Of a DNA stretch of 64,000 nucleotides, positions 21,228 to 31,479 are shown piece after piece. A program made the position numbers and the translations under genes. How positions within the stretch are numbered: the stretch's first letter is position 1; every line of letters begins with the position of its first letter. The notes below the pieces were generated by a model, which worked only from the letters and a program-made list of their open reading frames with translations, searched no databases and was not told the DNA's origin. Origin of the DNA: Rana temporaria (taxonomy: Eukaryota; Chordata; Amphibia; Anura; Ranidae); assembly GCF_905171775.1 (NCBI RefSeq), contig NC_053499.1, positions 84,841,169-84,905,168 on the forward strand. The letters run 5' to 3'.

Positions 21228-24200
21228 ATGTCTGGAAGGACAACAAAGATAGGCAGAGAGTCACGAGGGCAAGCAGGCTCTGCATCTAGAGACAACGCTG
21301 GTGGTGGACACGGTGCATCCTCTTCAGCACGTGGCCGTCTGACACGCTTGTGCTTCTTTTCGGGAGCTGGCCGTGGTGAGCCTCAACATGCAAAGAAATT
21401 AGTAGAGTGGATGACCAAGCCCTCCTCATCCTCTCTCATCCAGGCTGAGCTTAGTTTGTCTGGCAAAGCAGCTGCCAAGGCGTCCTCTTCCCTCTGCACA
21501 ATGGCATCACACAATCCTTCCCTAGTCCCACCATGTCCTCCTGAGGAGTCCCCCGAACGGTTTCAATACAGTGTTGGGTACATGCTGCATGAAGATGCGC
21601 AGCGTTTTAAAAGGCTCCGATGATGGAACACAGATAGAGGAAGGCATTGATGTGAGCCCAGAGAGAGGGGGTGCCAGAGAGGGACAGCAATCTGGCAGTC
21701 ATGTTCCCCCAGCTGCAGCATACTGCCAGGTTTTCGACAGTGATGAGGAAGGAGGGGATGATGAGGTCACTGACTTTACGTGGGTGCCTGATAGGAGAGA
21801 GGAGGAGAAAGGAGGAGGAGGACGAGGCACAGGCACATCTCCAAAGAGGCAGGATGCCCTCCAGGGGCCAGCTTAAGGGCAGCACACCAACTGCATTACA
21901 TCGCAGAGCTATGCCTGTGCAGGGCGCTGCTGTGTCTCAACGTTACTGCAATAGTTCTTTGGTGTTTTTTGAGACATGTGCATCAGATCGCACCATTGCT
22001 ATTTGCAACATATGTCTCAAGCGTATCTCGCGTGGCCAAAACATCACCCGCTTAGGCACCACATGCTTGGCCAGACATATGTCGACCTGCCATGCAGTTC
22101 GTTGGCAAGCATACCAGAAAGACCCACACCAAAGAACAAAGCAGACCTCCCCTTGCCCCTCATCAGCTGGGACCTCCAACCCCACTAGACCCTCAGTCCT
22201 CTCTGAAGCCTGCACTGATGGGACTGAAGGTGTAGAAATAGGTGTGTCACAACCTAGTAGTACATGCGGAAATCTGATGGTAGCAGACAAATTTCCCTGC
22301 CCCAGCTGCTGCAGCGCCGAAAGAAGTACTCTCCCAGCCATCCACATGCCCAGCGGTTGAATGCTAGCACTTCAACTGCTACCTTTTCAGTTGGTAGATT
22401 CTGCCCCCTTCTGTGAGTTTGTGGAATGTGCGGTACCTCAGTGGCAAGTACCCAAACGCCACTTTTTCTCACGGAAGGCGATTCCGGCTCTCTACCGGCA
22501 TGTGGAAGGCAAAGTCCATGCCTCGCTGGACAGGGCGGTCAGTGGTAAGGTGCATCTTACCGTTGACTCATGGTCCAACAGGCATGGACAGGGACGTTAC
22601 TTCTCTTTCACGTCACATTGGGTGACTCTGCTGGCAGCTGGGAAGGACGCAGGGCAATGTACAATAAAGTGTTGGAGGTTGTTCCGCCACCACGCCTCCA
22701 AAACACTACTACTGGTTGTGACACACCTCTCTCCTCCACCCCCTCCTCTTCTTCTTCCTCTGTGGCCTCTTCCTGTGCTGATGTTTCCTTGGAACCAGTC
22801 GTGCTCCGTAGGCGTACGAGGGGATACGCAGGAATGCAGGCAAACAGATGCCATGCGGTCCTAGAGCTGGTGTGCTTGGGAGACAGGAGCCACACTGGGG
22901 CAGAGGTTCTGTCAGCTCTACAGGGGCAGGCTCAGAGGTGGTTGACGCCACGCCAGCTTAAGCCAGGAATGGTGGTTAGCGACAATGGCACCAACCTCCT
23001 CTCTGCCCTGCGACAGGGAAAACTGACCCATGTGCCCTGTTTTGCTCATGTTCTGAATTTGGTGGTGCAGCGGTTCTTGGGCAGGTACCCGGGCTTACAG
23101 GATGTCCTGAAGCAGGCCAGGAAAGTCTGTGTGCATTTCAGAAGGTCATACAATGCCACTGCTCGGCTGACAGACCTCCAAAGGGAATACAACCTGCCCA
23201 AGAACCGCCTAATCTGTGACATGCCCACCAGATGGAACTCTACATTGGCCATGCTGCAGCGGCTGCACACGCAGCAGAGGGCCATTAATGAGTACCTGTG
23301 CCAATATGGCAGCAGAACTGGGTCAGGGGAGCTTGGTTTTTTTTCCCCACGCCAGTGGGCCTTGATCAGGGATGCATGCACTGTCTTGTCACCATTTGTG
23401 GAGGCCACGAGGATGGTGAGCAGTGACAGTGCATGCATCAGTTAGACTGTCCCTCTTATTCACATGTTGGAGCACACGCTACGTGGAATAATGGACAGGG
23501 CCCTTAAGGTAGAACCGAGGGAGGAAGAGGAGGACTTCCTTACCTCTCAAGGCCCCCTTTATCCAGACAGTGCTGCTGCTTGCCTGCCTAGCACACAGGA
23601 AGAGGACGAGGAGGAGGAGGAGGAGGAGGATTGTATCAGCAGCATGGAGGTAGAGCCTAGCACTCAGCATAAGCAGCAGCAGTGTTCAAGGGATCACTTA
23701 CAGTCCCAAGAAACCCGCAGACTTTTGCGTGGCTGGGATGAGGTGGCTGCGGATCCTGTAGTCCTCCGTGACCCAGAGGACTGTGCCCCGAATGCCTCAG
23801 CAAACCTACGCTGCATGGCGTCCCTGATCCTGCAAAGCCTGCGTAAGGATCCTCGTGTTAGTGATATCAAGAAGAGGGACCATTACTGGCTGGCAACTCT
23901 CCTTGATCCACGTTACAAGAGTAAGGTTGCGGAGCTTATCTTGCCATCGCAGAGGGAGCAGAAGATGAAACATCTTCAGGAGGCCTTGCAGAAGGGTCCG
24001 TGCAACACGTTCCCAGAACCTGGGGGATTACCAAATCCTGTTCCTGGACAACATTTTGTTGAGGCTTCGGTGAGTCACAGAAGGAGCGGTGGAGAAGGTG
24101 GCCATCTGACCGATGCGTTCAGACAATTTTTTAGTCTGCAGCCCCAAGGTATGACCTATTCCAGCAACCATCGCCAGCGTTTGGTTTACATGGTGCGTGA

Positions 24201-24484
24201 ATACCTAGGGGCAAGATCAGACTTGGACACCTTCCCCACTGAAAATCCTCTGGCTTACTGGGTCTTGAGGATGGCCAGAGCTTGCATAGTACGCAATTGA
24301 GCTACTGGCTTGCCCTGCATCCAGCGTTCTTTCAGAACGCACATTCAGTGCTGCTGGAGGCTTTGTGACCGATCACAGGGTGCGCCTCTCTACCGACTCC
24401 GTCGATCGACTGACCTTCATAAAAATGAATCAGGCTTGGATCAACAACAGCTACCAAGCACCTGATGCTGATGTAACTGAATAA
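21228..24484 (+). pseudogene. hAT transposase with BED zinc finger, decayed
   Basis: The transposase cuts and inserts its own element through an RNase-H-fold D-D-E site. The chain starts MSGRTTKIG after a probable splice acceptor. A BED-type finger follows: CNIC then H...H in the block ending LARHMSTCHAVRW, about 22000-22100. The catalytic-domain block PFQLVDSAPFCEF (about 22388) leads to the first Asp in LTVDSWSN (22562). The second Asp is in VVSDNGTN (22972), then HVLNLVVQ and PTRWNSTL, an acidic insertion, HYWLATLLDPRYK, and the C-terminal dimerisation block SERTFSAAGGFVTDHR (about 24330), ending at TAA 24482. Frames change near 21620-21680 and 22640, and stops fall at 22358, 23443 and 24298. 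About 1085 codons; similar to ZBED/Ac-type transposases. Confidence 0.9.
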
Positions 24485-24629
24485 TTTTTTTGAAATGTCA
24501 GATCCATTTGAGACTGCCTATGCTGATGCTGAGTGACTGTCCTGTTATGCTGCTGACTGAATATCCTTTTCCTCCTCACTGATCTTGCCGATAGCTAGTA
24601 AGAAAATGTTTCTGGGTTCCGCCGCCAGT

Positions 24630-25330
24630 CTCTAAGGCCCAATTTTTCTGCCCCTGTTCAACAGGGGCGTCTAATAACAAATTTTTGATGCAATACTTTG
24701 CATGTGGCTCTTTGTTGCGCTCCAATTACAGTATCTGTGAGGGGTTGCAGTGTTGTGTTGTGCCTAAGGCCAATTTTTTCTGCCCCTGTTTAGCAGGGGC
24801 GTCTAATAACAAATTTTTGATGCAATACTTTACATGTGGCTTTTTGTTGCGCTCCAATTACAGTATCTGTGAGGGGTTGCAGTGTTGTGTTGTGCCTAAG
24901 GCCCAATTTTTCTGCCCCTGTTTAACAGGGGCGTCTAATAACAATTTTTGATGCAATACTTTGCATGTTGCTCTTTGCTGAGCTCCAATTACATTATCTG
25001 TGAGGGGTTGCAGTGCTGTGGCACCGCCAACAGGGCCTAAGGCCCAATTTTTATGCCCCTGTTTAACAGGGGCATGTAATAACAATTTTTGATGCAATAC
25101 ATTGCATGTGGCTCTTTGTTGCGCTCCAATTACAGTGTCTGTGAGGGGTTGCAGTGTTGTGTTGTGCATAAGGACCAATTTTTCTGCCCCTGTTCAACAG
25201 GGGCGTCTAATAACAATTTTTGATGCAATACTTTGAATGTGGCTCTTTGCTGAGCTCCAATTACATTATCTGAGAGGGGTTCAAGTGCTGTGGCACCGCC
25301 ACCAGTGCCTAAGGCCAAATTTTTCTACCC
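24630..25330 (+). repeat. 131-140-bp tandem repeat, five copies
   Basis: Units begin at about 24633, 24765, 24896, 25036, 25168 and a partial one at 25308. Each carries a hairpin GCCCCTGTTCAACAGGGGC followed by TCTAATAACAA and TGTGAGGGGTTGCAGTG. It lies directly 3' of the hAT transposase. The 60-107-residue frames across it are repeat artefacts. Confidence 0.92.
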
Positions 25331-25676
25331 CTGTTCTAGTATTTTTCTTTGTTTGATTATTTTCTAATTTGAGTACATTCTAGCTTTCTCCTACGTTATC
25401 ATAGTGTCATGTTTATTTTCCAGTACTAAATACTCATCATTGTCAATGTAAACACCACAAATCTAGATTTGTTCTTTTAGGCAGCATTGATATAATAATA
25501 AGCCACACATTGTTGAGTATCCAAAAATATTTATTGTATCACACTTAAAATGTGTCATTTTTATTTTTCAAAAAATATCTTAATAGAAATTCTTTAATTT
25601 TTTTTTTGTCAAGAAAAATATTTTTGCTTTGAAATACTTGTCTACATCTATTTTTTTTTAATATATTTTTTTTTTT

Positions 25677-27425
25677 TTAAACCCTCCCCAGCACATAAAT
25701 GAGATTCTTTCGTTTTTGGTCCACCTTTTGATTTTTCTTTTTAAGCTTCTCTAAGGCGGGGTTTGTGTCCTCTATTTCTGCCCTGCAGGACAAGATCTCC
25801 CCAATTAAGACCTGGGCACTGTAGGTGTCTAATCCGCCCCAACAGCTCGAACACCTCCTGAAATTTGGAAAAAAAACATGTATTACAATTATGCAGGCCT
25901 ACATGTATTACCTGAAGCTGTGCTGTATGACACTGACCTGATGTGGTGGCATTTTCCACTTCCTGCACATCCGGCGAGGGTGGGGCTTGCCTCTGTGTGG
26001 GGTTAGTCGGCTCCACTGCTGCAGCTTGATTGCGCCCTATGAGATTGTAAAAAAAGGGATACATGAATCAAAAAGATTAGAGGTCTGAAAGAGGAATATC
26101 AATCATTCTTTTTATAAAGTGTGGTACAATTGTCTGTTTTTACAATCCTTCTAAGCTTAACACAGGATTGTATCCATTACCAAAGCTGCTGCATTTCTCT
26201 ATCTTTGGCCAAGTTTCCTACATGGAAAAACAACAAGTATCCACTGGATCACCTCTGTGTGACACCCTAACTAGGTTGTTCTTGTAGCCAAGCAAAATAA
26301 CATGGCACATTAAAAATGAGAAGCAGGGGGCGCTGACGACAGTGACATGTCACATTAAAGAAAGTTGAGAAATGGGGGGAGGGGGTGTTCTGTTGTCGGA
26401 AATGACATCTTACATTAAATTGAGAAGCAAGGGGTGCTCACTTCTTGCCTCTTCTCCCATGCAGACAGCAAGTTGAGGAGCGTTGTGAGGGGGCGAAAAT
26501 GACTTCTTACCAGACGGGGCCTCTAGTAATTTGGGGGGCCCTTTGCAGCTTTGCGTGGCCCTAAGCGACTTGCATAGTGAGCCTATAGGGAGGATCGGCC
26601 CTGACAAGACCATTTGGCCCTATATACTTTGAACAGCAGTATACAGGCGGTGCAAACAAGACAAGGACTGTAAGTTTGTTAAGTAGAATCTGAACCATGA
26701 CATACTTTGCGGGGCCCTAAGCGGCTTGCATAGTGAGCCTATAGGGTGGATCGGCCATGCCAACACTTCTGCTACTGAGTCCATATGTGTAACCAACTGC
26801 TGAGCATACTCTCTTTTTACTGTATATTGACTTAAGTTGGATTATTTAAATTATTATTTATATTATTTAAATCTAGTTAATAACACATCTAAATTAAATA
26901 AAAAATTGGTCTCACATAAAAAGATCAGAAATAGAATGAACAACCAATTATTATGCCCACAAACATGAACCTTGAGACATCTATTCTTGAACTGTATATA
27001 TACACACAACCTAAAATAAAAAGCACATGCCGCAAAATAATAAAAACAAATATTCAGAGTACACATGAAAATTACTTACGTCTTCTGATGACTCTTCGAA
27101 TTCTCTCCATCTGGTCCGGCTCTCTGATTTTCAAATCAGACCATCTCTTGCGCAACTGCTCCCTGGACCTCTGCACTCCGAATTTTGCATGGATAGTCCT
27201 CCATACCTTCTCCATGATCTGGGCCTTGACTTTATTTGGGTTCTTGTAAGGCCCTTTTTTGCAGTCGTAGTCCTCCTTTTTAAGAATAGCCACCATCTCA
27301 ACCATCTCGTCGAAGGTCATGTTGGTGGCTTTGTACCTCCTGCTCCTCCGGGTGTGTGCCTGGCCTCTCTCCTGCCTGGTTGCAGCTTGCTGTCTCTCCT
27401 CCATCATGTCTTCACCGTCTTGCAT
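25677..27425 (-). pseudogene. Myb/SANT-like Harbinger protein, copy A (3 exons)
   Basis: The accessory DNA-binding protein of PIF/Harbinger elements, which helps bring the transposase to the nucleus and the element ends in studied members. Exon 1 is 27425-27080 (MQDGEDMMEER start) with a trihelix/Myb domain: FDEMVEMVAILKKEDYD, PNKVKAQIMEKVWR, REQLRKRWSDLKIREPDQ. Donor GTAAGT at 27079. Exon 2 is 26036-25938 (Gln/Pro-rich, open). Exon 3 is 25857-25677, encoding YSAQVLIGEILSCRAEIED and a Lys-rich probable coiled coil ending VLGRV. Phases are 1 at both introns, as in copy B. A one-base loss early in exon 3 (near 25825) shifts the frame. Exons 1 and 2 are intact. The first exon may start 15 codons earlier, but copy B supports this start. 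Confidence 0.8.
26296..26765. mobile_element. MITE copy inserted in Harbinger copy A intron
   Basis: Copy B lacks this block: in both copies TAGGTTGTTCTTGT precedes and GCTACTGAGTCCA follows. The block is homologous, in inverted orientation, to 28015-28400 (shared AAGTATATAGG.CCAAA, GGGCCGATCCTCCC, GCGCTGACGACAGTGACATGTC and its reverse). Noncoding. Confidence 0.8.
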
Positions 27426-27706
27426 TGACCGACTGAAAAGGGGCGTGGCAATCACTATAACGATCGTCATGGGCGGGGAAACGTGCGGAGCTTCTCACAT
27501 GCGCAGTGTATAAAGGGATATTGCGTGAGTGAGCACGTCGTTCACAGTCGGTAGAAAATGTCAGAAAAACGATTGTGCAGTACGACGATACAAAACTTGA
27601 TTTTGGACTTTATGATCAGTGGATGAGTTTGTGGGTTAGGTATGGGGAGAAAGCTAAGGCTTGACTGACATTAGCTTTTTTTGCTTAATTTTAACTTGCA
27701 GAAATA
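27426..27706. promoter_or_regulatory. divergent promoter, Harbinger copy A
   Basis: It lies between the Myb-like start (minus) and the MADF start (plus). It is conserved with 57134-57446: GTATAAAGGGATA (about 27508) versus GTAAAAAGGGATC, GTTCACAGTC, GTGGATGAGTTTGTGGG and GGCTTGACTGACATTAG. The TATAAA-like box points toward the MADF gene. Inference. Confidence 0.55.
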
Positions 27707-27757
27707 ATGGAGGCCTTCAGAGAACAGGAGTTCTTCACAGAATTTGTTCAAAGGGGG
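27707..27757 (+). pseudogene. MADF-type gene start, copy A (truncated)
   Basis: ATGGAGGCCTTC after TTAACTTGCAG matches copy B (57447). It encodes MEAFREQEFFTEFVQR and is then cut by unrelated sequence. Only the first helix of a MADF domain remains. Confidence 0.75.
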
Positions 27758-27814
27758 CCCCAGATGGCAACCCCCCCTTATTTCTAGAATTTTTCTTTCC
27801 CCCAAAAAAAAAAA

Positions 27815-27970
27815 TTAAGCCAAGATCTGGCATTGTAATGCCCCCCCAACCCTAAAATAATAGACATATTGTTGCCACACAGCACGTGCGCTTTGGGGGG
27901 CCAAGCCTGTATGGACGGGCCACCACCACTGGAACATCAGTGGCCTCATCAGGCACAAGTGTCATGTAGT
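27815..27970 (-). pseudogene. Harbinger transposase 3' fragment, inverted
   Basis: Read on the minus strand it matches 53770-53925, the end of the copy B transposase: ACAGGCTTGGCCCCCCAAAG, GCACGTGC.GTG.GGCAA, TATTTTA...GCCAGATCTTGGCT. It joins the MADF start in a rearranged order. Confidence 0.8.
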
Positions 27971-28014
27971 TTGTTGAGGGTCTCTTTGGGAAATTGTGCA
28001 ATATGCAGCAGCAA

Positions 28015-28400
28015 AGTATGACATGGTTCAGATTCTACTTAACAAACCTACAGTCCTTATCTTGTTTGCACCGCCTGTATACTGCTGTTCAAAGTATATA
28101 GGACCAAAGGGTCTTGTCAGGGCCGATCCTCCCTTAAGGCTCACTATGCAAGCATCTTGGGGCCCCGCAAAGCTGCAAAGGGCCCCCCAAATTACTAGAG
28201 GCCCCGCCTGGTGAGAAGTCATTTTTGCACCCTCACCCCGCTTATAAACTCGCTGGCTGAGTCATTTCCGACAGCAGAACACCCCCTCCCCCCACTTCAC
28301 AACTTTCTTTAATGCGACATGTCACTGTCGTCAGCGCCCCCCACTTCTCATTTTTAATGTGCCATGTCATTTTGCTTAGGGCCCCAGGGAGGTCAGGATC
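28015..28400. mobile_element. MITE copy, inverted partner of 26296-26765
   Basis: Reverse-complement homology to the block at 26296-26765 across about 380 bp, ending near GTGCCATGTCATTTTGCTTAGG. Noncoding. Confidence 0.8.
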
Positions 28401-28429
28401 GGCACTGGGTCTTGTAATGACCTGGGGGG

Positions 28430-28852
28430 AGTGGTGGCGGGGAAATTCATGCTATTTTTTTCAATGATTGTTATCCATATTGCAGGGACCAAACATTACA
28501 TTAAAGCCGCAAGCAGTATTAAATGTATTTTTTCGGAGAGTAATCTCACACGTGCCACTACTATAGACACCCAGCAGGTACGATATTTAAAGGAAATTTT
28601 TTTTCACTTTAAGCATCATTAAAATCACTGCTCCAGAAAAAAATACAGTTTTTAAAACGTATTTTTCCATTGATACATGTTCCCGGGGGCAAGACCCGGG
28701 TTCTCAAAGACGTTTTCCAACAATAACTTGAATATTGGGCTTTAAAATCGAGTCCCATAGACTTCAATAGGGTTCTAAATGTTCGCACGAACGTTCGGTC
28801 TGTTCGAAAGTTCTGGTGCGAACCGAACGTGGGGGTGTTCGGCTCATCCCTA
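28430..28852 (+). repeat. hAT right subterminal region and terminus
   Basis: It carries the family's right-end blocks (ATTGATACATGTTCCCGGGG, TCCCATAGACTTCAATAGGG), then GAACGTTCGGTCTGTTCGAA and the terminus GGCTCATCCCTA. Needed in cis for transposition. Confidence 0.8.
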
Positions 28853-28860
28853 CCCAGCAG

Positions 28861-29037
28861 TGTATTTGAGAAAAATCTTGAATAGACTGGAGGGCTTTAA
28901 AGAGGGGAAGGTGGTACTAGCAGGGGATCTCAATTTAGTTTTTGACCCAGTATTAGATAGCACTTAAACATAAATTGTATCAAACACATTTAGTAGAGGC
29001 ATGGAGAATTTTACATCCAAGAGATAAAATGATTTTT
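28861..29037 (+). pseudogene. LINE ORF2 endonuclease (piece 2)
   Basis: It continues piece 1 directly after the duplicated CCCAGCAG: YLRKILNRLEG, then VVLAGDLNLVFDP, the catalytic GDxN motif of the endonuclease. A one-base frame change near 28965 leads into LYQTHLVEAWRILHPRDKMIF. The DIRS element enters after the codons for IF (T-run at 29033-29037), and ORF2 resumes at 50373. Confidence 0.88.
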
Positions 29038-29345
29038 ATAAACAGCTTACCTGTAAAATGCTTTTCTCGTAGTACATCACTGGACACAGAGCGGCATAGT
29101 AATTACTATGTGGGTTATAGAGCCTACCTTCAGGTGATGGACACTGGCACTCTCAGACAGGAAGTCCCTCCCTTTATAACCCCCTCCCCTAAGGGAGTAC
29201 CTCAGTTTTGTAGCAAGCAATATTACTCCCAATCTTTCCCAAGAGGGGTGGGTGCTCTATGTCCCGTGATGTACTACAAGAAAAGGATTTTACAGGTAAG
29301 CTGTTTATAAAAATCCCTTTTTCTCTATCTTACATCACAGGACAC
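29038..29345 (-). repeat. DIRS 3' terminal repeat and internal complementary region
   Basis: TTATAAACAGCTTACCTGTA (29036 on) and TACAGGTAAGCTGTTTATAA (to about 29315) are inverted copies enclosing the ITR. A further GGACACAGAGCGGCATAGTA repeat starts at 29340. In DIRS elements these segments template completion of the circular intermediate. Confidence 0.75.
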
Positions 29346-29448
29346 AGAGCGGCATAGTAATTACTATGTTGGATGTCCAAAAGCAATGCCAAATGAGGGG
29401 AGGAAGAGCTAGAAGAAGGACCAAGAGGTGCCACCGGGCACAGGGATC

Positions 29449-30390
29449 TTAAAGAGCGGCCTGTAAGACAGCCTGCCCAAAGGCCAGGTCTCCGCGCCCC
29501 CTCACGTCCAGCTGATAAAACTTTGTGAACGTGTGGACTGATGACCAGGTTGCCACCCTACATACTTGGGCCATGGAAACCTGGTGCTGTACTGCCCAAG
29601 AAGTCCCTAAAGCTCTAGTGGAATGAGCCTCAATGGAAGCCGGGGGCTCCTTACCCTTCAGGCCATAGGCCTGAGCGATTACTTGCCGAATCCATCTGGC
29701 TAGAGTGGCTTTCGATGCTGCCTGCCCTTTTTTGGGCCCGTCTGGCAGAATGAACAAAGTATCTGTTTTTCTAATTTGGGCCGTAGCCCTCAGATAAACC
29801 CTTATTGCTCTTACCACATCTAAGGCATGTAGCAACCTCTCCTTCCCTGAACTTGGTTTAGGAAAGAAAGACGGGAGAACCAGGTCCTGGTTCAAATGAA
29901 AACTTGAGACCACCTTGGGCAAAAAGGTAGACAGAGGTCGTAGCACGACCTTGTCACTATGCATTATTAAGTAAGGTTCCCTACAGAAAAGAGCTGCAAA
30001 TTCTGACACCCTCCTGGCCGAAGCCATAGCCACCAGGAAAACTAACTTCCTGGACAGCAGGATCAAGGGAATTTGACCTAAGGGTTCAAAGGGCTGCTTC
30101 TGAAGGGCTGACAGGACCAAATTTAGGTCACAAGGAGTTTGACCGGAGGATTGATCCGCAGAGCTCCCTGTAAAAAGGTCTTGACCAGGGAGTGTGTGGC
30201 CAACGGTCTCTGAAAGAGCACCGATAATGCCGAGACCTGGCCCCTGATGGTGCTGAGAGCTAGCTTCATGTCTACGTTAAAAATTGATTGCTTTTCCCTT
30301 GGATGGCAATTAACATCCTTGAAAACAATCGTGCCACATCCTGAGTTAATTGGAGTTTGTGGAGAAAAGGAAAATGGACTTTGTAGGCAC
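29449..30390 (-). pseudogene. DIRS tyrosine recombinase
   Basis: A phage-integrase-fold enzyme that inserts the circular DIRS DNA. The N-terminal part (30390-30123: VDMKLALSTIRGQVSALS, LVKTFLQGALR) and the catalytic part (30120-29449) are joined by a one-base frameshift at about 30125-30150. The catalytic part has SARRVSE (first Arg), EAHSTRALGT (the H-x-x-R box) and VATWSSVHTFTKFYQ (the final nucleophilic Tyr region). It ends at 29449. The upstream end is cut by the insert at 30390. Confidence 0.88.
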
Positions 30391-31478
30391 TTTTTTTTAT
30401 AAAAATATATTTTTTTTAAATAATAATAGAAAATCACAAGACAATAGGTTAACATATCAATGAATACAAAATATTAAAACATGTTATGGGATATATAGAA
30501 CCAGATGAATGGACCATATGGGGTGATTTGTGTTGTTGTTAATCACTGGGGAACTTCAGTTCACACTTGGTCCACACTGTTTAATCCTTGACATATAGAG
30601 AGTTCCACGATTGGCTCAACTAGTTTCGCGGAACTTATCCGCTTCATCGGGTGCTTTGGAACTAAAGTATAAAGAGTATCAAAACAAATGACATAAAGTA
30701 ATATAAGAAGCCAAAGCCAGACTGTGGGTCAGTCTGGTATAGGGATTCATGTAGAGTATACTCACCACTTGGATGGTATTTGTTAAATGGAATGCTGCAG
30801 CAAAAAGGGCGCTACCCAGAGAGAGCCTCCTCCTGACCAAACCCAGCTGGGTCAGACAAGAATACACACCGCTCACCAGCAGAAACCAGAGGGGGACGTA
30901 TTGGGGCGTTCCACAAACTAGGGGGTACCACTGGTAACTGAAAAAGTAATGATAATAAAAATGGGTATGGGCATACTGGCCTGATCAGATTTGCATATCC
31001 ATACATAGGAAAGCGAGTTTAAGTATATGAAATAGAGAGAAAAAGATTTACACAATATCTAATAAGATGATGTTGTTATTGTCAATTTTGAAATTTTTTG
31101 TATAAGAAAAACAACTGTTTTTCTTATACAAAAAATTTCAAAATTGACAATTGTAAAGCTGTAAGCATTTATCTATACATTTTTCACAAAAGTCTATTTG
31201 ACGTATATATATTTCTTAATCTCTTCTTCACTCTTGTTTAGTGGCCATTTCTCCATTACATAATATATATATATCTCTTTAGCTTTGTAAGCATTTACTC
31301 TGCCTAATACCAAATGAGTGCTTTTATTCAGCCATTAACGCTTTAGGCACTTCAGCTTTCAGCTTCACTATGGCGCATTATGTATAATAGCCCTAATAAT
31401 GCTGTTTATTCAACAGCATTTTATGCTCTATCTCATAACAACATCCTCTTATTAGATATTATGTAAATCTTTTTATTT
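30390..31478 (-). mobile_element. insert between DIRS RNase H and recombinase, unclassified
   Basis: Its removal rejoins DIRS coding sequence. AT-rich, no coding capacity. On the minus strand it has CCGATGA-A-GCGGA-TAAGT-TCCGC-GAAAC (30650-30622), which resembles a hammerhead core, and a 36-bp-arm perfect palindrome (31078-31151). These suggest a Penelope-type or retrozyme-like remnant. Class uncertain. Confidence 0.6.
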
Positions 31479-31479
31479 T

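Larger units (their letters stand above)
25331..28400. mobile_element. Harbinger element copy A, rearranged
   Basis: From about 25370 the sequence matches 53990 on (TACTAAATACTCATCATTGTCAATGTAA versus TACTAAATACCCATCATTGTCAATCTTA) and stays collinear through the Myb-like gene and the divergent promoter to the first codons of the MADF gene (27757). After that comes an inverted fragment of the transposase 3' end (27815-27970). The transposase body is missing. It sits between the hAT tandem repeats and the hAT right end. The outer boundaries are not resolved. Confidence 0.75.
9560..28852 (+). mobile_element. 19.3-kb hAT transposon with 8-bp duplication
   Basis: The ends TAGGGATGAGC (9560) and GCTCATCCCTA (to 28852) are perfect 11-bp inverted repeats, followed by weaker subterminal repeats rich in TTCG/CGAA. 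The 8-bp CCCAGCAG is present at 9552-9559 and 28853-28860. An 8-bp duplication and a BED/hAT transposase inside (21228-24484) make this an autonomous-type hAT. Much of its length comes from later insertions: 9930-20735 and the Harbinger-derived region of about 25330-28400. Confidence 0.92.

Noticed and set aside
24633..25330. Proteins of 60-107 residues on both strands in the tandem array
   Set aside because: Periodic frames produced by the ~135-bp repeat.
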